Source: Bacillus sp. Marseille-P3661
GTDB lineage: Bacteria > Bacillota > Bacilli > Bacillales > Bacillaceae_J
Length of the DNA: 64,000 nucleotides
Reading direction: 5' to 3'
Assembly: GCF_900240995.1 (NCBI RefSeq)
Contig: NZ_LT965955.1
Coordinates: forward strand, 1 to 64,000
Under the pieces are notes generated by a model that saw nothing but the letters and a program-made list of their open reading frames with translations, ran no database searches and was not told the origin of the DNA. Each line of letters opens with the position of its first letter. The first letter of the stretch is position 1. The position numbers and the translations under genes were made by a program. This document shows positions 22,036 through 29,988 of the stretch, piece by piece.

Positions 22036-22151
22036 CATTTGGCTGTGAACTTCATATGAACCACAGCTTATCCCTCACCACCCAGGCAATTCCCGAAAAT
22101 AATTCTTTGAGCCAAACAAACAAATATGAAGTTTAAATTTTCTCACTTAAA

Positions 22152-22177
22152 AATAAGAAAGCGCCCCTAGGGGCGCA
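22152..22177 (-). terminator. Terminator of yabR
   Basis: Perfect 8-bp GC stem (GCGCCCCT/AGGGGCGC) followed by TTTCTTATTTTT on the minus strand. Confidence 0.85.
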
Positions 22178-22222
22178 TATTTCATATCCTGCTATTTATA
22201 GCATAAGCAGCAAGTTATTGTA

Positions 22223-22678
22223 TTAACCTTTTCTTGCTCCACGGCCACCGCGTTTTGATTCAGTGTGACGCTTTAGTGACGCAAGTCGATCTTCACTATC
22301 TTTTAAAAAGCGAGACATTTTTTGTTCAAAGGATTCACCAGTTGGCGCTCCACCACGTTTATCTGCTTTAAAATTACGGGGACGCTGCGGACGTTGCGGA
22401 CGGTCTCCACGATCCGGGCGCTGGAATCGCTCAGGTTGTTCTTGTTCTTTTGCTTTTTTAATTGATAAACCAATTTTACCATCACTCTCAACATTCAGTA
22501 CCTTTACTAATACCTCGTCGCCAACTTTTAAAAACTCGTTAATATCCTTAACATAGTTGTCAGCAACTTCACTGATGTGAACAAGACCTGTTGAGCCTTC
22601 TGGCAGCTCCACAAACGCTCCGAAATTAGTGATTCCTGTTACCTTACCTTGTAACTTGCTGCCTACTTCGATTGACAT
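22223..22678 (-). CDS. yabR: S1-domain RNA-binding protein YabR
   Basis: A small cytoplasmic RNA-binding protein. Residues 1-75 form an S1 domain (GSKLQGKVTGITNFGAFV, GLVHISEVAD, VGDEVLVKVLNV, KIGLSIKKA). A basic, arginine- and proline-rich linker (RPDRGDRPQRPQRP) follows, with a C-terminal stretch ending in RGGRGARKG. The domain is like those of polynucleotide phosphorylase and ribosomal protein S1. It lies after divIC as in B. subtilis, where YabR has no well-settled function that I know of. Confidence 0.93.
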   Translation of the reverse strand: MSIEVGSKLQGKVTGITNFGAFVELPEGSTGLVHISEVADNYVKDINEFLKVGDEVLVKVLNVESDGKIGLSIKKAKEQEQPERFQRPDRGDRPQRPQRPRNFKADKRGGAPTGESFEQKMSRFLKDSEDRLASLKRHTESKRGGRGARKG

Positions 22679-22768
22679 AAAAAAATTGCTCCTCCTTGAA
22701 AATTAAAAAATCATTTTAGTCTATTATACTAAAGTTTAAAATTATGTGTCAATAAGGCGAATACCTAT

Positions 22769-23134
22769 CTAAGGAAGCTTAAATATGATTTCCCCTTCTT
22801 CAGAAAGGAAGTATTCACTTCGAGCTAACTTCGCAACGTATTCTGGATCATTTAACTTAACAATCTCTTCCCTGTGTAGCTTTTCCTGTTTTTGGAGATT
22901 TGCAAATTGCTGTTCCAGCTCTTGCTTTTCAGCATTTTTTGTCTCGATAATCTTAGCTTGAGAAATAGTTGTTGTTACAATAAATGTAGACAGGATGATC
23001 GCTAACAATCCCAAGACCATTAATCTACGATAGAGACCCCGGCGCTGTTTTTTCGTCTCATGTTGTTTATCTTCATGTTCACTTATGTAATTAGAATTTA
23101 TCGTTTGTATCTTCCGATTACGTGCGGTCTCCAT
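22769..23134 (-). CDS. divIC: Cell-division protein DivIC
   Basis: Bitopic septum protein of the FtsL/DivIC/DivIB complex. The 121 residues comprise a basic cytoplasmic N-terminus with a KKQRRGLYRR stretch, one membrane helix (about residues 40-58, LGLLAIILSTFIV), a coiled coil (about 63-95, KNAEKQELEQQFANLQKQEK) and a short C-terminal tail with YVAKLARSEYFLSEEGE. It comes 15 bp after yabQ, suggesting read-through from the sporulation genes as well as its own expression. Confidence 0.95.
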   Translation of the reverse strand: METARNRKIQTINSNYISEHEDKQHETKKQRRGLYRRLMVLGLLAIILSTFIVTTTISQAKIIETKNAEKQELEQQFANLQKQEKLHREEIVKLNDPEYVAKLARSEYFLSEEGEIIFKLP

Positions 23135-23149
23135 CGCACCAGAGCCCCC

Positions 23150-23761
23150 TTACTTACGTATTTTTTTCCACCATTTTAATAGTGTATTCTTTATATTTAT
23201 TAAAATCCCTGCCTTTGTTAATAAAAAGATTTTATTTTTTTGTGAAAAAAACCGCCATATTAGTTGAAAAATCCACTTAAATGGTGTAATTACAATCTTT
23301 ATCGTCAAGTTTAATAGCTTTAATGTCAATTGAAATATTTTAATAGCAACGTTTCCTAAAAAAAGTCCGATAACAATTAACAATTTAATTAGTGCTTGTA
23401 TGGGTCTTACTATTATTAAAATTAATAGACGATAGAAAAATTGATATATGCGAATCGAAAGCTTAATTAATATTTCAAGGAGTTTTAAATATAAACTTTT
23501 AAAAAGACTTTGATAGGCAGCATACCCACATAGCATCGCTAACCAGATATAAAAGCGAATTTCACCTTCATTTACATATAATAAAACATAGAATACTAAC
23601 AAGGCCTGTACAATCCAAAATAAAATATCATTAACAAACACAAACCAGGAGACACGGTTAGGCCGCTTGAGGAAGCGGCCATATGTATCAAGAGCAAGCC
23701 CTATCCATCCACCCATTATTATCATTGATATCATTGTAGTGAATTGGACAGTTAGACTCAT
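23150..23761 (-). CDS. yabQ: Sporulation membrane protein YabQ
   Basis: An integral membrane protein of 203 residues with several hydrophobic segments in the first ~95 residues and a long basic, leucine/isoleucine-rich helical region after that. In B. subtilis YabQ is a sigma-E-controlled protein needed for spore cortex formation. Its start overlaps the yabP stop by 4 bp (ATGA), so the two are translationally coupled. Assignment rests on position and membrane layout more than on a sharp motif. Confidence 0.9.
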   Translation of the reverse strand: MSLTVQFTTMISMIIMGGWIGLALDTYGRFLKRPNRVSWFVFVNDILFWIVQALLVFYVLLYVNEGEIRFYIWLAMLCGYAAYQSLFKSLYLKLLEILIKLSIRIYQFFYRLLILIIVRPIQALIKLLIVIGLFLGNVAIKIFQLTLKLLNLTIKIVITPFKWIFQLIWRFFSQKNKIFLLTKAGILINIKNTLLKWWKKIRK

Positions 23762-24060
23762 TTGAACAGCTTGCTAAAGAATCCTTTAGCTTTCTCCCCG
23801 TGCTGATCATCTAAATAAGTAAATCCGTTTATTCTACCTCTAATTGTTACAATGCCTTGATCAACGTCTAAGTTTTTCATTTGTAAATTTTGACCGCGAA
23901 TAACTAAGAAACCCATTACTGTTTCTAATAGAAATTCCTCATTATCAAAGCTTTCCACTTGTTTAACGCCAGATATTTCAAGCGCCTTTCTCCCCTTCAT
24001 GATCACGTCATGTTGAGGTGTTGATTTAGGCGAATTACCCATATCGTAATATTTGTCCAT
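23758..24060 (-). CDS. yabP: Sporulation protein YabP
   Basis: A soluble 100-residue protein of the YabP/YqfC family. It has the pattern GRKALEISGVKQVESFDNEE then LETVMGFLVIRGQNL and IRGRINGFTYLD, typical of the family. YabP is needed for spore coat and cortex formation in B. subtilis together with YabQ. The ATG has GGAGGG seven bases upstream. The 225 bp upstream should hold its sigma-E promoter, but I could not find a convincing match to the consensus. Confidence 0.92.
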   Translation of the reverse strand: MDKYYDMGNSPKSTPQHDVIMKGRKALEISGVKQVESFDNEEFLLETVMGFLVIRGQNLQMKNLDVDQGIVTIRGRINGFTYLDDQHGEKAKGFFSKLFK

Positions 24061-24257
24061 AGATTAGCCCTCCTATTTTATATGTAATAAATGGCAATTG
24101 TAAAGAGTCTTTTTTCCCTTTTGATTATTTAAGTTGACTTGCTATTAAAACTATATGTTGGGGGCTATTAATTTAGACCAAGCTATCGTGCATAAAAGGA
24201 AATTCAATTATTAAACAAGCTACGGCTTTTCTACATAGGGGTCTTATTAATTCCCAA

Positions 24258-24300
24258 TATAAAAAAAAGAAACCATCCTAAACAATTAGAATGGTTCGTT
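24258..24300 (-). terminator. Terminator at the end of rqcP
   Basis: Stem AACCATTCT/AGGATGGTT (one G-T pair), overlapping the rqcP stop codon and followed by a run of eight T on the minus strand. It separates the mazG-rqcP unit from yabP. Confidence 0.75.
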
Positions 24301-24579
24301 TTGAAATATATCATTATTAGCTATACGTTCTTCCTTTAAGACTGTATACATTGATGCTGCATCTTCTTTTTTTGTTGTATCCTTGATGTTTTCAATTTTT
24401 ACAGTGACATGTTTTTGACCGAACTTTATTACAAGTTCATCGCCAACCTTTACGTTAGAACTAGCTTTTGCAGCAATGCCATTTATTGATATTCTCCCTT
24501 GGTCTGCAACCTCTTTTGCTAAGGTTCTTCGTTTTATAAGTCTTGAAACCTTAAGGAATTTATCTAATCTCATCTGCAT
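24286..24579 (-). CDS. rqcP: S4-domain ribosome quality-control protein RqcP (YabO)
   Basis: Binds the stalled 50S subunit with RqcH and helps add C-terminal alanine tails. The 97-residue protein has an N-terminal S4 RNA-binding domain ([21 protein letters not shown], then [20 protein letters not shown]), as in Hsp15. The ATG is six bases after GGGGGG. It follows mazG by 12 bp and precedes the sporulation genes yabP and yabQ. Confidence 0.94.
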   Translation of the reverse strand: MQMRLDKFLKVSRLIKRRTLAKEVADQGRISINGIAAKASSNVKVGDELVIKFGQKHVTVKIENIKDTTKKEDAASMYTVLKEERIANNDIFQNEPF

Positions 24580-24591
24580 GACTTTCCCCCC

Positions 24592-26058
24592 TTACAATTG
24601 ATTTTTCTTAGCCTCTTCCCATATCTCATCTAGCTCATCCAGGGTTAAGCTTGTCATATCTTTCCCCTTTTGTTTCACAGTTTGTTCGATAAAGCGAAAT
24701 CGATTATAAAATTTAAAGTTAGTAGCGCGTAGCCCCTCTTCGGGATCAATTTTATAATAACGGGCTATATTTACAAGTGCAAAGATAATATCTCCAAACT
24801 CTTGTTCAACCTTATTCTTATCTTCATTATCTATTTCGGCACGAAATTCTTCTAACTCTTCCTTCACTTTAGCCCACATTGGTTCTACATCTTTCCAGTC
24901 GAAACCAACCTTTGCTGCCTTTTTTTGCAACTCATACGCGCGATATAAACTAGGTAACTCTTTCGGAATCCCATCAAGGATCGAAGTTTCAGCAGACTCT
25001 TGTTTCTCTTGTTTTTTAATTTCTTCCCAATTAACTACTACTTCATCTGCAGAATTAACGTCCGTATCTCCAAAAACATGCGGGTGTCGACGAATCATCT
25101 TTTCAGTAATAGATCGAATTACATCATGAATGGAGAAATACCCGTCATCTTCACCAATTTGAGAATGGAGCATAACCTGAAGGAGAACATCACCAAGTTC
25201 TTCGACTATTAATTCATCATCCTGCTTATCAATAGCATCCAATACTTCATATGTTTCTTCCACCAAGTATTTCTTCAGAGACTCATGCGTTTGTTCACGA
25301 TCCCATGGACAACCATTTGGCCCCCTTAATGTTGCAATTACTTCTCTTAGCATTTGAAAATCTTGATATAAAATCGATTCATCTTGAACTGGCGGAACAT
25401 ACACGCTTGTTAAGTTGCTTAAATGTGCGACATGATCTAATTGATAAACTGGAACTCGTTTGATTTCTTGCTGATCCGTACCGGCTGCTGTAACAAGTAC
25501 CACTTCATAATCATCTGGGAGTCGCTCCATTAACGATAATTTTACTTCTGAGGCAATGAATGCATCATATACCTGACTAATAATAACATGCTGTCTTAAC
25601 TGCAAATCTGAATCATGAAGGTCAGTGCCATCCAAAAATTGAAATCCTTCAACTGGGTCTACGTTCAAAGCCGTGAACATAGCATCTAAAAAGCTTTGGC
25701 CGCCTTTGATGGTTACTGTACAATTTTGTTCATCTGCTTTTTCCAATAATAATTTTACTGTTCTCTCAGCTACAATCGGATGACCGGGAACTGCGTACGT
25801 AACATCCTCTGTTTTCGCCTTGTTAAAAAGCGTAGCAACAATTTCCTCATATACGGACTCAAAGTTTTCAAATTTTTCATACACAGCATCAAACGATTCG
25901 AAGGCTACACCTTCATTCACTAACTGTGGTACTATAGGATGTTCTTTCGTTCTCAAATACAAGCCAGTATTTGTATTTTTCAACGTACGGTAAACACCTA
26001 GCGGCAATTGTTCAAGGTCTCCAGCCCCTAAGCCAATTATTGTAATAGAATGACTCAT
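24592..26058 (-). CDS. mazG: Nucleoside triphosphate pyrophosphohydrolase MazG with N-terminal methylase-like domain (YabN)
   Basis: A two-part protein of 488 residues. The N-terminal ~220 residues resemble the tetrapyrrole (SAM-dependent) methylases (IIGLGAGDLEQLPLG, AVPGHPIVAERTV). The C-terminal half is MazG: WDREQTHESLKKYLVEETYE followed by the EELGDVLLQ metal site, and a second MazG-like set (EQEFGDIIFALVNIARYY). MazG hydrolyses non-canonical and excess NTPs. The fused form is the one found in B. subtilis YabN; the role of the methylase-like part is not known to me. Confidence 0.94.
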   Translation of the reverse strand: MSHSITIIGLGAGDLEQLPLGVYRTLKNTNTGLYLRTKEHPIVPQLVNEGVAFESFDAVYEKFENFESVYEEIVATLFNKAKTEDVTYAVPGHPIVAERTVKLLLEKADEQNCTVTIKGGQSFLDAMFTALNVDPVEGFQFLDGTDLHDSDLQLRQHVIISQVYDAFIASEVKLSLMERLPDDYEVVLVTAAGTDQQEIKRVPVYQLDHVAHLSNLTSVYVPPVQDESILYQDFQMLREVIATLRGPNGCPWDREQTHESLKKYLVEETYEVLDAIDKQDDELIVEELGDVLLQVMLHSQIGEDDGYFSIHDVIRSITEKMIRRHPHVFGDTDVNSADEVVVNWEEIKKQEKQESAETSILDGIPKELPSLYRAYELQKKAAKVGFDWKDVEPMWAKVKEELEEFRAEIDNEDKNKVEQEFGDIIFALVNIARYYKIDPEEGLRATNFKFYNRFRFIEQTVKQKGKDMTSLTLDELDEIWEEAKKNQL

Positions 26059-26096
26059 TGTAAAAACCCCCTATCCTAATGGATATACTTAAATTT

Positions 26097-27701
26097 TTAT
26101 ATCCTTGACTTTGACTCGAGTCTTTTCCCAAACGGTAATGCTTGTATTTCACTTTTAGAAAATACATTTGTTTTATAAATTATTACAATGTAAACTAATC
26201 CACCGACAACAACCCCTGATAATGCTTCAAATGCTGCTGTCCACCTCTGCTCTACATTGAGCTGGAAGATGCTATTTAGAAGGTATTGGTAGCCAAATAA
26301 AACCAATATCATTACAAATCCTGCTAAGGTTGTTTTAAATAGCTGAGTACCGAAAAAATGAAATTTTAACTTTTTTATTAGATAATTTAAGTTTAGAGCT
26401 GTTGTAACCATAAAAGCAATCACGGTGGCAACTGCAGCTCCTACCGTTCCAAAACTGGGAATCAATAAAGTATTTAGAATTAGCTTTGTGACCACACCTA
26501 CGACCACAAAAACTGCTGGCAGCCAGCTTTTATCTAAACCTTGGATGATGGCTGTTGTGGTCATTGTAATTGAACTAAACAAAATAGTAACCGCTAATAT
26601 AGAAAGAACCTCAAAGCCATTTGTATTTTCAAAAAGCATAACATTCGTTGGCTTAATAATTCCAATTAACCCTAGGGCTGCTCCTAATCCAAATACAACA
26701 CTTACCCTAATTGCTAATTGTACCTTTTCCTGAATATATGTATAATCATTTCTTACTTTTGCACTTGATATTAGTGGTACCAATGCTAAAGATAAAGATG
26801 TCGATACAACGGTTCCTAACTGTATTAATGGTTGTCCGCGGTCATAAATTCCTTTAGCAACTTTCCCATCAATAGCAGAAAGTAACCCGCTATTTACTAC
26901 ATTCGAGTAAATCGTCATTGCATCCACTAATTGTAGCAATATTAAAAACAAACTGCTAATGCAAATAGTAAAACCTTGACCTATTAATACCTTCACTATT
27001 GATGAGCTTATCCTTACATTATTTGTCTTTTTGACAAGATCGAGATTGCTACGATTTTTGACAAAATAATGAATCAGAATGAAAATTGAACAAAAGCCAC
27101 CTGTTATAGATCCAAAAACAGCTCCCGCACTGCTAATATATATGGAGTACCCATTTGTTAAAAGCAAATAAGAAAATACAAGAATAGTAGTAACCCGAAC
27201 AGTTTGTTCTCCTACTTGAGATACAGCAGTTGGTGTCATATTATTATATCCCTGAAAATAACCGCGTAATACAGATAACGTCGGCACAAATAAAAATGAA
27301 AAGGCTACAACCTTCAACGGTATTACAAGCTCCGAATCACCCATATAGTTAGCCAAACGCTCTGCTCCCGCATAAAGAGATAAAAATACAACGGTGCATA
27401 ACACCGAAAGAAATACAAATGACACGACAATAATAGTGCGAATCCCCTCTTTCTTCGAGTTGTCCTCAAGTTGCTCAGCAACTAACTTTGAAATAATTAC
27501 AGGAAAACCGTAAGTTGATAGCACTAGAGCTATCCCATAAAAAGGATAAACCTGCTGATAAATATAAAAACCTATATCTCCAGCTATATTTTGAAAAGGA
27601 ATGCGGTAAATTGCACTTAATATTTTGGAGATAATCCCAGCAACCGTCAAAACAAGCGCACTTTTTAAAATAAGCTGTTCGTTGCTACTTCCAACTCTCA
27701 A
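26097..27701 (-). CDS. yabM: Polysaccharide-export/lipid flippase family membrane protein (YabM, SpoVB-like)
   Basis: A member of the MOP exporter superfamily (SpoVB/MurJ/Wzx type) with about 14 predicted membrane helices over 534 residues. The N-terminal segment LKSALVLTVAGIISKILSAI and YRIPFQNI are typical of the SpoVB-like group. Substrates in the group are lipid-linked cell-wall or polysaccharide intermediates. The start is TTG with GGAGGT nine bases upstream. Its position between spoVT and mazG matches yabM of B. subtilis; it could instead be named after spoVB by similarity. Confidence 0.85.
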   Translation of the reverse strand: MRVGSSNEQLILKSALVLTVAGIISKILSAIYRIPFQNIAGDIGFYIYQQVYPFYGIALVLSTYGFPVIISKLVAEQLEDNSKKEGIRTIIVVSFVFLSVLCTVVFLSLYAGAERLANYMGDSELVIPLKVVAFSFLFVPTLSVLRGYFQGYNNMTPTAVSQVGEQTVRVTTILVFSYLLLTNGYSIYISSAGAVFGSITGGFCSIFILIHYFVKNRSNLDLVKKTNNVRISSSIVKVLIGQGFTICISSLFLILLQLVDAMTIYSNVVNSGLLSAIDGKVAKGIYDRGQPLIQLGTVVSTSLSLALVPLISSAKVRNDYTYIQEKVQLAIRVSVVFGLGAALGLIGIIKPTNVMLFENTNGFEVLSILAVTILFSSITMTTTAIIQGLDKSWLPAVFVVVGVVTKLILNTLLIPSFGTVGAAVATVIAFMVTTALNLNYLIKKLKFHFFGTQLFKTTLAGFVMILVLFGYQYLLNSIFQLNVEQRWTAAFEALSGVVVGGLVYIVIIYKTNVFSKSEIQALPFGKRLESKSRI

Positions 27702-27947
27702 ATGTCCACTACCTCCGATAATAATTCAACGAGCGTATTATATCACATAATTTGTCATTAAACCTTTCATAACTGTATAGGGGAGGTACTATGTGATACC
27801 TCGGAAGCACTTTCCCACGATTATGGGCTCAATGCCTCAATGATCAGATGGCCTTTTATTCAATTCTAATAAAGTAAGAGGGTTTAATAGAGAATTGCCT
27901 GTATTGGGGGTGCAGATTAATTGGATAAGGAGCTTTACCGGGTTTTC

Positions 27948-29155
27948 TATCAGAATCACGACCGGATTCTGACTCGAAAATGAACTTTACCAGATTTCCT
28001 GTCAGAATTGAGAATTTCACGGTTTCCTGTCAGAATCAAAGCACGGTCTGACTCAAAATCGAGCTTTTCACCTTTTCCTGTCAGAATCACAGTACATTTC
28101 TGACTCAATATCGAACTTTTCACGGTTTCCTGTCAGAATCACAGCACGGTTCTGACTCAATATCGAACTTTTCACCTTTTCCTGTCAGAATCACAGCATG
28201 GTTCTGACTCAATATCGAACTTTTCACCTTTTCCTGTCAGAATCCTAGCACGGTTCTGACTCTAAATTGAGCCTTTCACCTTTTCCTGTCAGAATAAAAG
28301 CACGGTTCTGACTCTAAATTGAGCTTTTCACCTTTTCCTGTCAGAATCAAAGCATGGTTCTGACTCAATATCGAACTTTTCACCTTTTCCTGTCAGAATC
28401 ATAGCACGGTTCTGACTCAATACCGAACTTTTCACGGTTTCCTGTCAGAATCACAGCACGATTGTGACTCAAAATTGAGCTTTTCACGGTTTCCTGTCAG
28501 AATCACAGCATGGTTCTGACTCAATATCGAACTTTTCACCTTTTCCTGTCAAGAATCATAACCCGGTTCTGACTCAATATCGAACCTTTCACAGTTTCCT
28601 GTCAGAATCAAAGCCCGATTCTGACTCAAAATTGAGAATTTCACGGTTTCCTGTCAGAATCATAGCACGGTTCTGACTCAATATCGAACTTTTCACCTTT
28701 TCCTGTCAGAATAAAAGCACGGTTCTGACTCAATATCGAACTTTTCACGGTTTCCTGTCAGAATCAAAGCACGGTTCTGACTCAATATCGAACCTTTCAC
28801 CTTTTCCTGTCAGAATCAAAGCCCGGTTCTGACTCAATATCGAACTTTTCACGGTTTCCTGTCAGAATCAAAGCACGGTTCTGACTCAATATCGAACTTT
28901 TCACGGTTTCCTGTCAGAATCAAAGCACGGTTCTGACTCAATATCGAACTTTTCACGGTTTCCTGTCAGAATCAAAGCACGGTTCTGACTCAAAATTGGG
29001 AATTTCACCTTTTCCTGTCAGAATCATAACCCGATTCTGACTCAATATCGAACTTTCCACCTTCTCCTGTCTGAATCACAACCGGTTTTTCTGACTCCAT
29101 ACCGAGCTTACCCCAAACTCCTGTCTAAATCACAGCCCCATTCTAGACGCTGGGG
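27948..29155. repeat. Array of about 24 copies of a 52-bp tandem repeat
   Basis: The phrase CTGTCAGAATC recurs about every 52 bp, for example at 28129, 28181, 28233, 28285, 28337 and 28389 and so on to 29118; I count 24 copies. The rest of the unit reads roughly GCACGGTTCTGACTCAA, TATCGAACTTTTCAC and GGTTTC. Central copies are the most alike and both ends are diverged; one copy near 27998 is shortened. Each unit holds an inverted repeat (GTCAGAATC / GGTTCTGAC). There is no unique spacer and no long open frame. It lies between the spoVT terminator and the start of yabM; 27702-27947 holds nothing else I recognise. Confidence 0.95.
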
Positions 29156-29179
29156 TATACAAGTACGTCCAAAAGTAGT

Positions 29180-29213
29180 AAAAAAGAAGACAGCAGCGCT
29201 GCCTTCTTCTTTT
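29180..29213 (-). terminator. Terminator of spoVT
   Basis: Stem GAAGGCAGC/GCTGTCTTC (one G-T pair) ending in TTTTTTACT on the minus strand, between the spoVT stop and the 52-bp repeats. Confidence 0.8.
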
Positions 29214-29271
29214 ATGATATAACTATGAATTTTGATTTAGGGTAAGTACATTTTGAGTACAAATTATGTCG

Positions 29272-29811
29272 TTATTGCTCCATTTGTCTTGCAAGAAAGC
29301 TTGCTGCAGTTTCAGCTGCTTTTTGCTCTACTTCTCCAACTACTTTACCTTCTTTGCCAAGAATGACGACAGCACCTATAGGATCTCCATTAGCTACAAT
29401 AGGGCCAATTACATGTGATGATATTTTTTCTGAGACGCCATCAATTAACTCAATTTCTTTTTCTGAAGTCTCAAGGATAACTTGGCGATCTTCCATCGCC
29501 TTCTCGATAACAGTACCTACATTTCGATTTAGATATTCCTTCTTGGAACCTCCAGCAACAGAAATGAATGTATCTCGGTCTGTTATTAATACAACAAGCC
29601 CTAAGCTGTCATAGAGTGCTTCAGAATATTCTTTTGCAAAATCACTTAATTCGCTGATTGGTGAATATTTCTTTAAGATTACTTCTCCATCACGATCGAC
29701 GAAAATTTCCAATGGATCTCCTTCACGGATTCGTAATGTTCTTCTTATTTCTTTCGGTATAACAACTCTCCCTAAATCATCAATTCGACGAACGATACCA
29801 GTTGCCTTCAT
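29272..29811 (-). CDS. spoVT: Stage V sporulation protein T, AbrB-family regulator
   Basis: Transcription factor that adjusts sigma-G-dependent genes in the forespore. Residues 1-50 are an AbrB-type swapped-hairpin domain (MKATGIVRRIDDLGRVVIPK, then RTLRIREGDPLEIFVD), nearly the same as in AbrB at 49329; the C-terminal part is a GAF-like domain. The start at 29811 gives 179 residues, matching the family; an upstream in-frame start adds 20 residues without homology. A sigma-G-like promoter is found upstream. Confidence 0.95.
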   Translation of the reverse strand: MKATGIVRRIDDLGRVVIPKEIRRTLRIREGDPLEIFVDRDGEVILKKYSPISELSDFAKEYSEALYDSLGLVVLITDRDTFISVAGGSKKEYLNRNVGTVIEKAMEDRQVILETSEKEIELIDGVSEKISSHVIGPIVANGDPIGAVVILGKEGKVVGEVEQKAAETAASFLARQMEQ

Positions 29812-29904
29812 TCTAGATGCCTCACTTTCATCTGATGATTGAAAATTATTGGTGATCAAGTTGTGTAACACCTTGTATTGAAGAAATCACCATTTTCTTG
29901 ATCT

Positions 29905-29933
29905 TATTATCCTACACCTTTTCAGTTCTATTC
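29905..29933 (-). promoter_or_regulatory. Likely sigma-G promoter of spoVT
   Basis: GAATA (preceded by T) at 29929-29933, a 17-bp spacer and GATAATA at 29905-29911, one mismatch from the sigma-G -10 pattern CATNHTA. It is about 95 bases upstream of the start. spoVT is a sigma-G gene in B. subtilis, which supports the reading. Confidence 0.55.
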
Positions 29934-29988
29934 ATAATGAAAGTTAATTTCAATAATATTTGGCAAGGGAATAATTTCCAACCGGTAT

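Noticed and set aside
21533-22048. Plus-strand open frame of 171 codons
   Set aside because: It consists of the 192-bp repeats read in a frame that stays open because the period is a multiple of three; it has no ribosome site, lies against all neighbours, and the protein has no recognisable domain.
24061-24257. Sigma-E promoter for yabP-yabQ
   Set aside because: A CATATAAA resembling the -10 is present near the start codon, but no acceptable -35 stands 13-15 bp upstream, so it was not listed.
27948-29155. CRISPR array
   Set aside because: Repeat units are contiguous with no unique spacers, the 52-bp unit varies by scattered substitutions, and there is no cas gene in the window.
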